Shown here one piece after another: positions 13,949 to 22,191 of a stretch of DNA of 39,535 nt. The DNA is from Pedobacter sp. V48. Lineage in GTDB: Bacteria; Bacteroidota; Bacteroidia; Sphingobacteriales; Sphingobacteriaceae. Location of the stretch: assembly GCF_000523515.1 (NCBI RefSeq), contig NZ_AWRU01000003.1, positions 45,227 through 84,761 of the forward strand. The letters are read 5' to 3'. Position 1 is the first letter of the stretch; every line of letters starts with the position of its first letter. The translations under genes and the position numbers were made by a program. The notes beneath the pieces are model-generated. The model did no database searches and was not told where the DNA came from. It saw nothing but the letters and a program-made list of their open reading frames with translations.

Positions 13949-15541
13949 TTACCAGCCTGGTGTTTGTTTGTAAGCACCGTTGCTTCTGGTGATTTCATCC
14001 GGACTTATTGGCCATGCCATTTTTGAAGCATTAAAGTTGCGTGCGGGCCATACTTCCTTTACTACGAACGGAGAGTTTGGATTAGTTTTATCTGAATGAT
14101 TACGACCATGAAGGGGAGCATTAATTTTAGCGAAATCTCCCCATCTCTTTAAATCCTGTAATCTATCAGTCCACTCACAAGCCAATTCAACACGACGTTC
14201 GTGTTTCAAATCATCTAAAGTTGGGGTGTTTATTGAGGATAGGCCAACTCTTGTTCTAAGTTCATTTAGAGGAGCTGCCGCTTCTCCATTTTTACCTTGT
14301 TCTATTAATGCCTCAGCTTTGAACAAAAGTATTTCAGCATAGCGTATTAACGATAAGTTAAGCATAGTGGTTGGATAATCACCACTAGGATTAATTTTAT
14401 CATTTGAGGATGCATCCCCATCAGACCCATAACCAAAAGGCTCCATGTATTTATTGATTTGGAAGCCAGAAAGACTATTGGTAGAGAAATATGATCTTTC
14501 CTGCCCAAAGAATTTGAACTTATCACCAAATTTCAAAATAGTAACTTCACGTCTAGGGTCATTTGCTTCATATTCGTTATAAAGCTCAAGTGTTGGTTGA
14601 AAATATCCCCAACCGTTGTAGATTCCCCAGCCTTTATTTTCAAGACTTACACCAGGGAATTCTGACCCTCCATCTACTCCAGAAGTAACAGACCATATAT
14701 ATTCAGAACTCCAGTTGTTGGCAATTGTAAATACACTTTGGTAATTCTCTTTGCCGTTTGCTTTTCCGGTAATTAAGGCGCGATGTCCTTCGTTCTTTAT
14801 TTTATCACAAAGGGGAGGAACTAATTGCCATTTAGTTTTATCGTATTGTGCCCAATAGGCATAAGCTTTTACCATGTATGCCCAAGCAGCCGCTTTATGT
14901 GCTCTTCCACGGTCTCCAGCACCATAACTTTCAAATAAAGGCAATAAATCTGCTGCTTTTTCGAGATCAGATATAATCTGTGCGTAGTTATTGGTTACAG
15001 ATTTTAGCTGAGGTGGTATTCTTTTGCCATATTCAGGATTTTCTACAGCGTCAAATGGTACGCCCTGATCTTTATGACCCCAAATATAGGCGATCCAAAA
15101 ATGTGCGAATCCCCGAACAAAATATGCTTCTCCTAAAGATCTATTACGAATAGCTTCACTTGCCTGGCTTGCTTTTGGGATTTCTTTAATTGCATCATTT
15201 GCCTTACTCAACATCCAGTATAAGTCATTCCAGCCGCCTGTTAAATAACCCTCTCTGCCACTAGGGATAAAGTTTTTGATGTTCTCGCCATCAGCTTTTG
15301 TTCTTCCTACAATAAGATCATCACTTGCATTTTGTACCCAGAACAGGTCTCTTCCCCAGGTTGATTCATAGCGCATCGGAACGTATAAAGCTGCTACACC
15401 TTTTACCAACTCTGCATCTGTGCGCCAAAAAAATGCTGTTGATGGCTCTCCTGTGGGCTTATTGTCAACCCAACTTTTTTTACAGGCACCTAACGATAAC
15501 AACATTAAGGCTGTAAGTATATATTTAAAATTCTTTTTCAT
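13949..15541 (-). CDS. SusD/RagB-family outer-membrane nutrient-binding lipoprotein
   Basis: A 530-residue protein with a lipoprotein signal (lipobox LSLGAC, Cys20). TPR-like helical blocks typical of SusD follow: YFVRGFAHFWIAYIWG, RAHKAAAWAYMVKAYAYWAQYDKTKW and LSLIRYAEILLFKAEALIEQG. The C-terminal signature PLNELRTRVGLSSI..LKHERRVELACEWTDRLQDLKRWGDF is the RagB/SusD hallmark, and the end ..WPISPDEITRSNGAYKQTPGW is canonical. It caps the SusC transporter on the cell surface and binds the ligand. It is 16 bp downstream of susC in one operon. The substrate cannot be read from the sequence; the adjacent phosphodiesterase/phosphatase suggests a phosphorylated compound. Confidence 0.93.
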   Translation of the reverse strand: MKKNFKYILTALMLLSLGACKKSWVDNKPTGEPSTAFFWRTDAELVKGVAALYVPMRYESTWGRDLFWVQNASDDLIVGRTKADGENIKNFIPSGREGYLTGGWNDLYWMLSKANDAIKEIPKASQASEAIRNRSLGEAYFVRGFAHFWIAYIWGHKDQGVPFDAVENPEYGKRIPPQLKSVTNNYAQIISDLEKAADLLPLFESYGAGDRGRAHKAAAWAYMVKAYAYWAQYDKTKWQLVPPLCDKIKNEGHRALITGKANGKENYQSVFTIANNWSSEYIWSVTSGVDGGSEFPGVSLENKGWGIYNGWGYFQPTLELYNEYEANDPRREVTILKFGDKFKFFGQERSYFSTNSLSGFQINKYMEPFGYGSDGDASSNDKINPSGDYPTTMLNLSLIRYAEILLFKAEALIEQGKNGEAAAPLNELRTRVGLSSINTPTLDDLKHERRVELACEWTDRLQDLKRWGDFAKINAPLHGRNHSDKTNPNSPFVVKEVWPARNFNASKMAWPISPDEITRSNGAYKQTPGW

Positions 15542-15557
15542 GATTTAATTGCTTTGA

Positions 15558-18500
15558 TCAGAGTTTAAGTTTTAGTCCAAATGTATATATGCGAGATAGG
15601 GGGAATTGCCCTCCATCTAGCCCTATGCCGCCAACTTCAGGATCCATTCCTGTGTATTTTGTGAAGGTAACAAGGTTGTCTGCGCCTACGAATATTCTTA
15701 AGCTTGATTTAAACGGCATGTTTTTAAAGGTATATCCCAAAATAACACTCTTGATACGTAGGTAATCTCCGTCTTCAAGGTACCAATCTGATGCAGTTTG
15801 AAAGTTTTGATTTTTATCACTTGCAGAGATTCTTGGAATGTTTGAACCCGTGTTTTCAGGTGACCATGCATCAAGAATTTTATCCCATCTGTTGTAGCCC
15901 TGTTCTGATCCATTAAGCGTAGATTGTTTAAATGCATGGAAAAGTTTTACACCGCTAACACCTTGTAAAAACATACTGAAGTCGAAGTTTTTCCAAGCTA
16001 AATTAGTTGTAAAGCCGTAGGTGAGTTTTGGAGCCGCACTTCCCATATATGAACGGTCGGCGTCATCAATTTTTCCGTCATTATTTAAGTCTCTGAATTT
16101 AAAATCACCTGCTTTTGCATCAGGCTGAATTTTCTTTCCATCCTTTACATACGCATTTGCTTCTGCATCTGATTGAAAAATTCCCTCATTTTTTATCAGC
16201 CAATATGAATAGTATGGTTGTCCAACTATTGAACGAAATGGCCTTAATACCGTTCTCCAATTATCTGTATGTAACCAGAAAGACTGAGGGTTTTCATCAA
16301 TGTATTCAACTCTGTTTTTTAGCGTGGCAATGTTTGCCCCAAAATCATAACTTAATGCTCCGGCATTATCTTTCCAAGTTGCCGCTAACTCATAACCTGT
16401 ATTTCTTATTTTACCCTGATTAATTAAAGGGGCTCCCAGACCAAATGTATTGGTCCATTCGGTATCTTTTTCTTTAATCAGATCATATGTTAGTTTGTTA
16501 AAATAATCACCTGTTATTGATAGTCTCTGGTTTAAGAAGCTAAAATCAAAGCCGATGTCTTTCTGCTCAGAGGTTTCCCAGGTTAGTTGGGGATTAAACA
16601 AACTTCCTAAAGAAAGAGAATTGCTTCTTGGGGCGCCATCACCAATCTGATTTGTATAGTTAGCACTTAATCTAGGGTAGCCATATCCAAGATCCTCTAT
16701 TGAAGCCATATTGCCAATTCTTCCCCAGCTGGCGCGGAATTTTATTAAATCAACTCCTTCAACATGAAAGAAGGGTTCTGAACTTAACTTCCAGGCAGCA
16801 GTCACTCCTGGAAGTCCTTTACCACGATAATCTTTCGCTATACGACCAGCCATATCGTAACGATAACTTCCTGTTACAAAATAACGATCTGCCCAGCTAT
16901 AGGAAAGTCTTCCTACATAAGATGCATTTCTATCATATTCGTATTTATCCTCAGGTTTGTTCTGATCGAAAATAGTTGCATTGATAAAATATTGAGCCCA
17001 CTCTTCTTCAGTTTCAAATCCTTTGCCTATAACCTTTAATCTGCGGACTCCCTGATCTTGTGCTGTCATCGAAACCATTGCTCCAATACTGTGTCGATTA
17101 AATGTTCTGCTGTAATTGGCCGTGTTTTCCCAGATCCAGTGGAAGTTGTTATTGGTTTCGTAAGTTAATGTATTTTGCGAGTTTGGTTTTCCAGGTTCGG
17201 TTCTTTTTGGTTCGAAATTTTTCCATAAAGAGTTGGTTTTGCGATAAGAGAAGCGAGATAGAACACTTAGGCCAGGTATAATGTCTGATACGGATAATTC
17301 TGTGACTGACTGTAAATCGTTGGTTTTATTATAAGGCTTGTTTCTTAGTAATGTCGCAACTGGATTAATTACATCGCCATGAATACCTAAATAATTAGAA
17401 TCTCTGGGGCCAACGCCCCCGAATGACCCATCTGGATAATATGGGGTTGCGGAACTTGGCATATAGATGGCAGAAAGAATAGTTCCTGAATAGCCGCTTT
17501 CTGTTTCCGTTCCTCTGTTGTCATTGTTATTCCAAAATACTTCTTGTCGCAACTTGATGTTTTTGGTGAATTGGTAGTTAGAGTTAAAACGAAGAGAAAG
17601 GTTTTGATTGTAAGTATTTAGTAAAGTTCCCTCTTCTCTTTCATAACGTCCCTGGATCAGGTTGGAGAATTTTTCAGTACCAGCATTTATACTAACATTA
17701 TGTCTTTGGATTAAGCCTGTTCTGAAGATTTCATTCATCCAATCTGTTCGGGTTACTTGTGCGTATGGATTTTTTGTAATATCCCAGCCTTCTGAAGGGT
17801 TAGACCCGGAATTTGTTAAAGCAAGGTTAGCTACTTTTGCCTCGTTTTCAGCTGTCAGGGCATGAGGGAGGCGCCATGCATTTTTTAGTCCCGTGAAGCC
17901 GCTATATTCTACACTTGGACTTCCTTGTTTAGCTTGACGTGTTGTAATTAGGATGACACCGGCAGAGCCAGAAAATGCACCATAAATCGCAGCAGATGCA
18001 GCGTCCTTCAAAATTGTTATTGATTCAACATCAGCCGGATTGTAGGGGGCGTTTGGAACACCATCTACTACGTACAATACATTCTCATTTTTTCTGGAAC
18101 CGACACCCCTGATTGTTATTTTTGGTGATTTGTTGGGATGTCCGCCGTCGTTAATTGCTGTTACGCCAGGAACTTTTCCCTGAATCATTGAAGCAACGTT
18201 TAATACCGGCCGGTCTTTAATCTTATCCATATCCGGAACTGTTGCAACAGCAGCCGAGAGATCTTGTTTTCTGGAGGTTCCATAACCAATTACGACAATT
18301 TCATTTAAAGATTGTCTGTCAGTTTTAAGGACTACATTTAAACTAGCCGAACTTCCTACGGTGATCTCTTGAGCAACATATCCCATATAACTGAAGACAA
18401 GGATTGACTGATCATTGTCGACAGCAATGCTATATTTTCCCTCTAAAGTAGTCGCAGTTCTTTTATTTGTTCCTTTTAATTGAACGGTTACACCAGGTAA

Positions 18501-18944
18501 AGGCCCCACAATATCATCTGCAGTTACTGTACCTGTTACAATGCGTTCAATGGGTGGTGTGGCCGGTTTAGGTGGCGTTGGCTTTTCATCAATGATAAGG
18601 TTGCTGCCAATTTGTATGCAGCGTAAATTGGTTTCATCTAAAATCAGCTTTAAAGCTGTCTCCATTGAGATCTGACGTGCACTAATGCTGGTTTTTTTTT
18701 CATTTCTTTTAATTAGCGCCTCTCCAAAGGAGAACTTGATGCCAGTTTGTTTCTGCAGAGTTTGAAAACATTCTTTTAAACCCGCATTTTTAAGCTGTAG
18801 GTTTAACTGTATCTTTTTCAAATCCTGACTATTGGCGTTGTTTGCAAACAACATCCCTGTTAGGGTAAGTTGTACAATTAGTGTGATTGCAGATATCTTC
18901 ATAATAAATCTGATACATGGGTGGAGGTACAATCCTTTTTGCAT
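15558..18944 (-). CDS. SusC/RagA-family TonB-dependent transporter with STN domain
   Basis: A 1128-residue protein. Signal peptide 1-40 (a shorter start at 18902, MKISAITL, is also possible). Residues about 44-108 form the secretin/TonB short N-terminal (STN) domain (LQLKNAGLKECFQTLQKQTGIKFSF), which contacts FecR in the periplasm. Residues about 133-215 form a carboxypeptidase-regulatory-like domain (VTGTVTADDIVGPLPGVTVQLKGTNKRT). The plug, about 218-335, carries NEIVVIGYGTSRK, VLYVVDGVPN and ESITILKDAASAAIYG. The rest is a 22-strand barrel ending YTFGLKLKL. The STN domain and the upstream ECF/FecR genes show it is a signalling transporter: substrate uptake triggers its own transcription. 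First gene of the susCD operon. Confidence 0.94.
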   Translation of the reverse strand: MQKGLYLHPCIRFIMKISAITLIVQLTLTGMLFANNANSQDLKKIQLNLQLKNAGLKECFQTLQKQTGIKFSFGEALIKRNEKKTSISARQISMETALKLILDETNLRCIQIGSNLIIDEKPTPPKPATPPIERIVTGTVTADDIVGPLPGVTVQLKGTNKRTATTLEGKYSIAVDNDQSILVFSYMGYVAQEITVGSSASLNVVLKTDRQSLNEIVVIGYGTSRKQDLSAAVATVPDMDKIKDRPVLNVASMIQGKVPGVTAINDGGHPNKSPKITIRGVGSRKNENVLYVVDGVPNAPYNPADVESITILKDAASAAIYGAFSGSAGVILITTRQAKQGSPSVEYSGFTGLKNAWRLPHALTAENEAKVANLALTNSGSNPSEGWDITKNPYAQVTRTDWMNEIFRTGLIQRHNVSINAGTEKFSNLIQGRYEREEGTLLNTYNQNLSLRFNSNYQFTKNIKLRQEVFWNNNDNRGTETESGYSGTILSAIYMPSSATPYYPDGSFGGVGPRDSNYLGIHGDVINPVATLLRNKPYNKTNDLQSVTELSVSDIIPGLSVLSRFSYRKTNSLWKNFEPKRTEPGKPNSQNTLTYETNNNFHWIWENTANYSRTFNRHSIGAMVSMTAQDQGVRRLKVIGKGFETEEEWAQYFINATIFDQNKPEDKYEYDRNASYVGRLSYSWADRYFVTGSYRYDMAGRIAKDYRGKGLPGVTAAWKLSSEPFFHVEGVDLIKFRASWGRIGNMASIEDLGYGYPRLSANYTNQIGDGAPRSNSLSLGSLFNPQLTWETSEQKDIGFDFSFLNQRLSITGDYFNKLTYDLIKEKDTEWTNTFGLGAPLINQGKIRNTGYELAATWKDNAGALSYDFGANIATLKNRVEYIDENPQSFWLHTDNWRTVLRPFRSIVGQPYYSYWLIKNEGIFQSDAEANAYVKDGKKIQPDAKAGDFKFRDLNNDGKIDDADRSYMGSAAPKLTYGFTTNLAWKNFDFSMFLQGVSGVKLFHAFKQSTLNGSEQGYNRWDKILDAWSPENTGSNIPRISASDKNQNFQTASDWYLEDGDYLRIKSVILGYTFKNMPFKSSLRIFVGADNLVTFTKYTGMDPEVGGIGLDGGQFPLSRIYTFGLKLKL

Positions 18945-18971
18945 ATTTTTGTTTGTTTAGTAGGTTTTTTC

Positions 18972-19111
18972 CCAAAGAAAATGGGGGTAATAAATCTGTT
19001 AGCCTTCTGAGGTTTTACTCAGATGCGAATCCTTTAAGTCTTGAGGCCTCGTAAACCAATGACTAAATGGATTTCTAGTGAATTCGCCCTGTTTAACAGG
19101 GCGTTTTTTTT
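18972..19111 (+). ncRNA. Candidate antisense/divergent small RNA upstream of susC
   Basis: On the plus strand, opposite to susC, TTTTTG (18936-18941) and TAGGTTTT (18961-18968) are 19 bases apart and match the Bacteroidota -33/-7 pattern TTTG-N19-TAnnTTTG with one mismatch. A strong intrinsic terminator follows at 19085-19111. The predicted RNA is about 140 nt and complementary to the susC leader. It has no credible open frame. Bacteroides PULs are known to carry such divergent sRNAs (the DonS type). The call here is inference from promoter and terminator alone. Confidence 0.35.
19085..19111 (+). terminator. Plus-strand intrinsic terminator between fecR and susC
   Basis: CGCCCTG (19085-19091), loop TTTAA, CAGGGCG (19097-19103), then eight T. 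The T run is on the plus strand only, so it does not fit termination of the minus-strand fecR gene, which ends 44 bases away. No plus-strand protein gene precedes it. Confidence 0.8.
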
Positions 19112-19146
19112 GGTAGCTTTTTCTGTTTACATAGTTTGATTTTTAA

Positions 19147-20145
19147 TTAGTTAGAAATTATAATTTGATCGCCCTTTAGCTTATATTTAAAACTGGCCGC
19201 TTTACCCATAATGTCCATAATTTTAGTTATAGATTCGTTTAAAGAGCAGGTGGTATTTATACGATAATTAGGCAGTGTATCTGAGGAGATATGGATCTTT
19301 ACATTGTAGCACCGTTCTAGTACCGCAACAACATCTGCTAAACGTTGATTATTGAATGTAAGATTTCCATCTTTCCATTGTTCCAGTTCCTGAGGGGAGA
19401 TTTTAGCTAACGTTGCTTTTTTTGTCTTTTCATCCCAATTTACAAGGTTCCCTGGGGTAAGAACGGCAACCGAGGTCAGCTGTTTTTTAGTAGGGTCAGC
19501 TTGTCTATCCACGGTAACTTTTCCTGTTGCAACGCTTACTTCGATCGGATTTCCTTTAAAGGCCTCTATTTTGAAAGATGTGCCGAGAACCTTAGTTTGA
19601 ATGTTATTGGTGTGAATTATAAATGGCCTGGCCGGATCTCTTTTTACTTTAAAAAATGCCTCACCTATTAGTTCGATTTCTCTGACATTAGAGAATGTTT
19701 TAGGGTAGCATATTTTACTGTTTGAGCCAAGATAGATTACTGTTCCATCTGACAGGGATACTATTGAACGCTGACCTTTCGGATTATAAGATTCTATAAG
19801 GGCAACCTTAGCAATTACTTCTTTTTTGTTTTTCGAGAGTTGGTAAAGGCCAAACATAAGCGGAAGAATTAGGATCGCCGCATATTTCATCCATCTTGTT
19901 GGCCATAGTTTGCTTGTTTCAGGAATACTTTCATTATTGTTTTGAACCTTTTGCATCAATTGTTGGCGGTAATTTGCCATTGCATTAAGATTCAATTCAG
20001 GCTCTTCCATCTCTTGCCAGGCTTCATCAAGAACTTCACGAAATAGATCTGCCGATTCCGGTTGTTTCAGGAATTGCTTTACCTGCTCCAGTTCGTGATC
20101 ACTGCAGGTATTGTTTAAATACTTTTTAAGTAATAATTTGTTCAA
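19147..20145 (-). CDS. FecR-family anti-sigma factor
   Basis: A 332-residue protein. Cytoplasmic N-terminal anti-sigma domain, about 1-80 (LLLKKYLNNTCSDHELEQVKQFL). One membrane helix at about 89-105 (YAAILILPLMFGLYQLS). Periplasmic FecR domain, about 120-225 (YNPKGQRSIVSLSDGTVIYLGSNSKICYPKTF, EIELIGEAFFKVKRDPARPFIIHTNNIQTKVLGTSF). C-terminal STN-like DUF4974 domain, about 255-332 (LTFNNQRLADVVAVLERCYNVKIHI), which meets the STN domain of SusC. It holds the ECF sigma factor inactive until the transporter signals. It follows the sigma gene by about 97 bp and precedes susC by about 200 bp. Confidence 0.93.
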   Translation of the reverse strand: MNKLLLKKYLNNTCSDHELEQVKQFLKQPESADLFREVLDEAWQEMEEPELNLNAMANYRQQLMQKVQNNNESIPETSKLWPTRWMKYAAILILPLMFGLYQLSKNKKEVIAKVALIESYNPKGQRSIVSLSDGTVIYLGSNSKICYPKTFSNVREIELIGEAFFKVKRDPARPFIIHTNNIQTKVLGTSFKIEAFKGNPIEVSVATGKVTVDRQADPTKKQLTSVAVLTPGNLVNWDEKTKKATLAKISPQELEQWKDGNLTFNNQRLADVVAVLERCYNVKIHISSDTLPNYRINTTCSLNESITKIMDIMGKAASFKYKLKGDQIIISN

Positions 20146-20242
20146 TTTGGTTTGGTATTTGGGCCTTCATTAGTGAATACGTAAAAAAGGAAAAATACCC
20201 TGAATGTAAAATTCAAATTTTTATTAAGTGGTTGATTTTCAG

Positions 20243-20827
20243 TTATAAAAAATGAATAGTAATGATTATTAGGATAAGGTTCACATGGCTTCTCATTTTT
20301 TTTCTGAGAAAAAGAAGTGCTGCAGAAACGTGACTTTCTACTGTTTTTACAGAGAGGTTTAAGTTGGTGGCAATTTGGCGGTAGCTAAGGTTCTCATGTC
20401 TGCTCATTTCAAAAACAAGCTTTCTTTGAGGGCTTAATTGATTAAGATGGACTAGGTAAATTTTTTGAAGCTCATTGTAAGAAACAGCTTCATTTGTTGT
20501 GTCCTGAATGAAAGAATCTTCTATTAATTTACAGATAGGAGTTGTAGAAAGTTCTTTTTTCCGGAAGTAGTCTATCATAGAATTTTTGAGTGCTTTAAAG
20601 AGATATGGACCTAAAGAACCCTCTTCCTGGAAGCTATCTTTTTTCTCCCAAACCTTTAACATGAGATCCATTATGAGTTCTTCTGTTATAGATTGTTGGC
20701 GAATGTATTTTAAGGCAAAAAGATTTAATTTGTTAAAATATCGTTCAAATAGCAAATCAAATGCACGGGTATTTCCTTCCCGGCATCTTTGTAACAATTC
20801 GTGATCTGGTAAACTTCTATTCGCCAT
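20243..20827 (-). CDS. ECF RNA polymerase sigma factor (FecI-like)
   Basis: A 194-residue protein with sigma-70 region 2 at about 20-88 (AFDLLFERYFNKLNLFALKYIRQQSITEELIMDLMLKVWEKK) and region 4 at about 125-178 (LSPQRKLVFEMSRHENLSYRQIATNLNLSVKTVESHVSAALLFLRKK), as in the Bacteroides-expansion family-1 ECF factors. The last residues (VNLILIIITIHFL) are a hydrophobic tail, seen in many Bacteroidota ECF factors of this class. It partners with the FecR next to it and should drive susC/susD. First gene of the sigma-fecR-susCD series; 370 bp of gene-free DNA lie upstream. Confidence 0.93.
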   Translation of the reverse strand: MANRSLPDHELLQRCREGNTRAFDLLFERYFNKLNLFALKYIRQQSITEELIMDLMLKVWEKKDSFQEEGSLGPYLFKALKNSMIDYFRKKELSTTPICKLIEDSFIQDTTNEAVSYNELQKIYLVHLNQLSPQRKLVFEMSRHENLSYRQIATNLNLSVKTVESHVSAALLFLRKKMRSHVNLILIIITIHFL

Positions 20828-21198
20828 TACGCAACAAAATTAGCTACTTACTTGATTTGCTTTTATTATATTTTAGTTAATTCCGGTTAACATTTATTTA
20901 ACATGACCTTTTCCTAAGGAAGTCCTTCTATTCAGGTATTTGCATAGCTCAGAAACCCCTATCATTCTGTTGCTAAACGGTTTTTGGTGTTTATAAATGG
21001 TTTTGTTAAGGTACATATTTGTCTGATTTTCCCGAATTTTTTTAAAGGAATTTTTAATTACCTGAAATTTCGAGATGGCCTATTTTCGAATTTGATTAGT
21101 AAAAATGATGTGGTATGATAAATTGAGGTACCTATGGGGTGTAAATGCGTCAATGTTAGGGGGTTGATTATGACAAAACATATCATTAATTTTAGAAT
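20828..21198. other. Gene-free divergent region between ECF sigma and regulator
   Basis: No open frame or RNA gene is supported here. The region is AT-rich and must hold the promoters for the sigma gene (minus) and the regulator (plus). A TGACAAAA motif at 21171-21178 resembles the ACGACAAA half-sites before the paralogous regulator. I see no terminator and no long repeat. Confidence 0.5.
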
Positions 21199-22176
21199 AT
21201 GAAACATATATCTATCCTGGTTCCCAAGGGGGCTATTTTGGGGAGCCTTGAAGGATCCCGTCAATTGTTTAGTCAGGTGAATGAGTTTTTTAAAGCGAAA
21301 GGCCAGCCACCTTTATTTAAAGTTCAACTCGTAGGTTTAAGTAAGGAAACTCCGGTTAGCGGTGGATTATTTACAGTAAATACAGATCTTTTGATTGGGG
21401 ATATAGAAAAAACAGACCTTATCATTATACCTGCCATTGATGGTGAAATAAACGGAGCTATAGAAAAGAATAAAGATTTTATTCCGTGGATTGTAAAACA
21501 ATATAAAGAAGGCGCCGAAATTGCAAGTTTATGCCTTGGGGCATTTTTATTAGCCTCTACTGGTTTATTGAAAGGAAAGAAATGTGCTACTCACTGGTTG
21601 GCCGAAAATGATTTTAGAAGAATGTTTCCGGATGTCAGTCTTGTTACTGAGAAAATTATTACAGACGAGCATGGAATTTATTCTAGCGGCGGGGCTTTTT
21701 CTTACCTTAATCTTATCCTATATCTGATTGAGAAATATGCGGGTCGTGAGATTGCCGTTCTTTCTGCTAAAGTTTTTGCTATAGAGCTTGATCGTGAAAG
21801 CCAGTTGTCGTTTACGATATTTCAAGGACAAAAAGAGCACGAAGATGAATCGGTTAAGAAGATCCAGGAATTTATAGAGAATAATTTTCAGGAGAAAATA
21901 ACCATTGATCAATTAGCTTCCATGCAAGCAATTGGCAGAAGAAATCTGGAACGAAGATTTAAAAAAGCAACATCTAATACCATTGTAGAATATATTCAAA
22001 GGGTAAAAATGGAAGCTGCTAAAATTAGCTTAGAATCTTCGCGAGAAAACATTAACGAGGTGATGTATAAAGTAGGATATACTGACAATAAGGCTTTCCG
22101 TACAACTTTTAAAAGAATTACGGGTTTGTCGCCAATTCAGTATCGCAGTAAATACAATAGAGAAATGGCTGTGTAA
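21199..22176 (+). CDS. GlxA-family transcriptional regulator, second paralogue
   Basis: A 325-residue protein, the same length and layout as the regulator at 7820: DJ-1/PfpI-like domain about 1-195 with SLCLGAFLLASTGLLKGKKCATHW (conserved Cys in the elbow) and AraC HTHs about 215-320 (ITIDQLASMQAIGRRNLERRFKKATSNTIVEYIQRVKMEAAK, then VGYTDNKAFRTTFKRITGLSPIQYRSKY). The two align without gaps by eye over most of their length, so they arose by duplication. Unlike its paralogue it has no small-enzyme operon beside it; its divergent neighbour is the ECF sigma gene, and it converges on the GH28-like gene 15 bp away. The target is unknown. Confidence 0.88.
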   Translation: MKHISILVPKGAILGSLEGSRQLFSQVNEFFKAKGQPPLFKVQLVGLSKETPVSGGLFTVNTDLLIGDIEKTDLIIIPAIDGEINGAIEKNKDFIPWIVKQYKEGAEIASLCLGAFLLASTGLLKGKKCATHWLAENDFRRMFPDVSLVTEKIITDEHGIYSSGGAFSYLNLILYLIEKYAGREIAVLSAKVFAIELDRESQLSFTIFQGQKEHEDESVKKIQEFIENNFQEKITIDQLASMQAIGRRNLERRFKKATSNTIVEYIQRVKMEAAKISLESSRENINEVMYKVGYTDNKAFRTTFKRITGLSPIQYRSKYNREMAV

Positions 22177-22191
22177 ACTGAAATTTAATAT

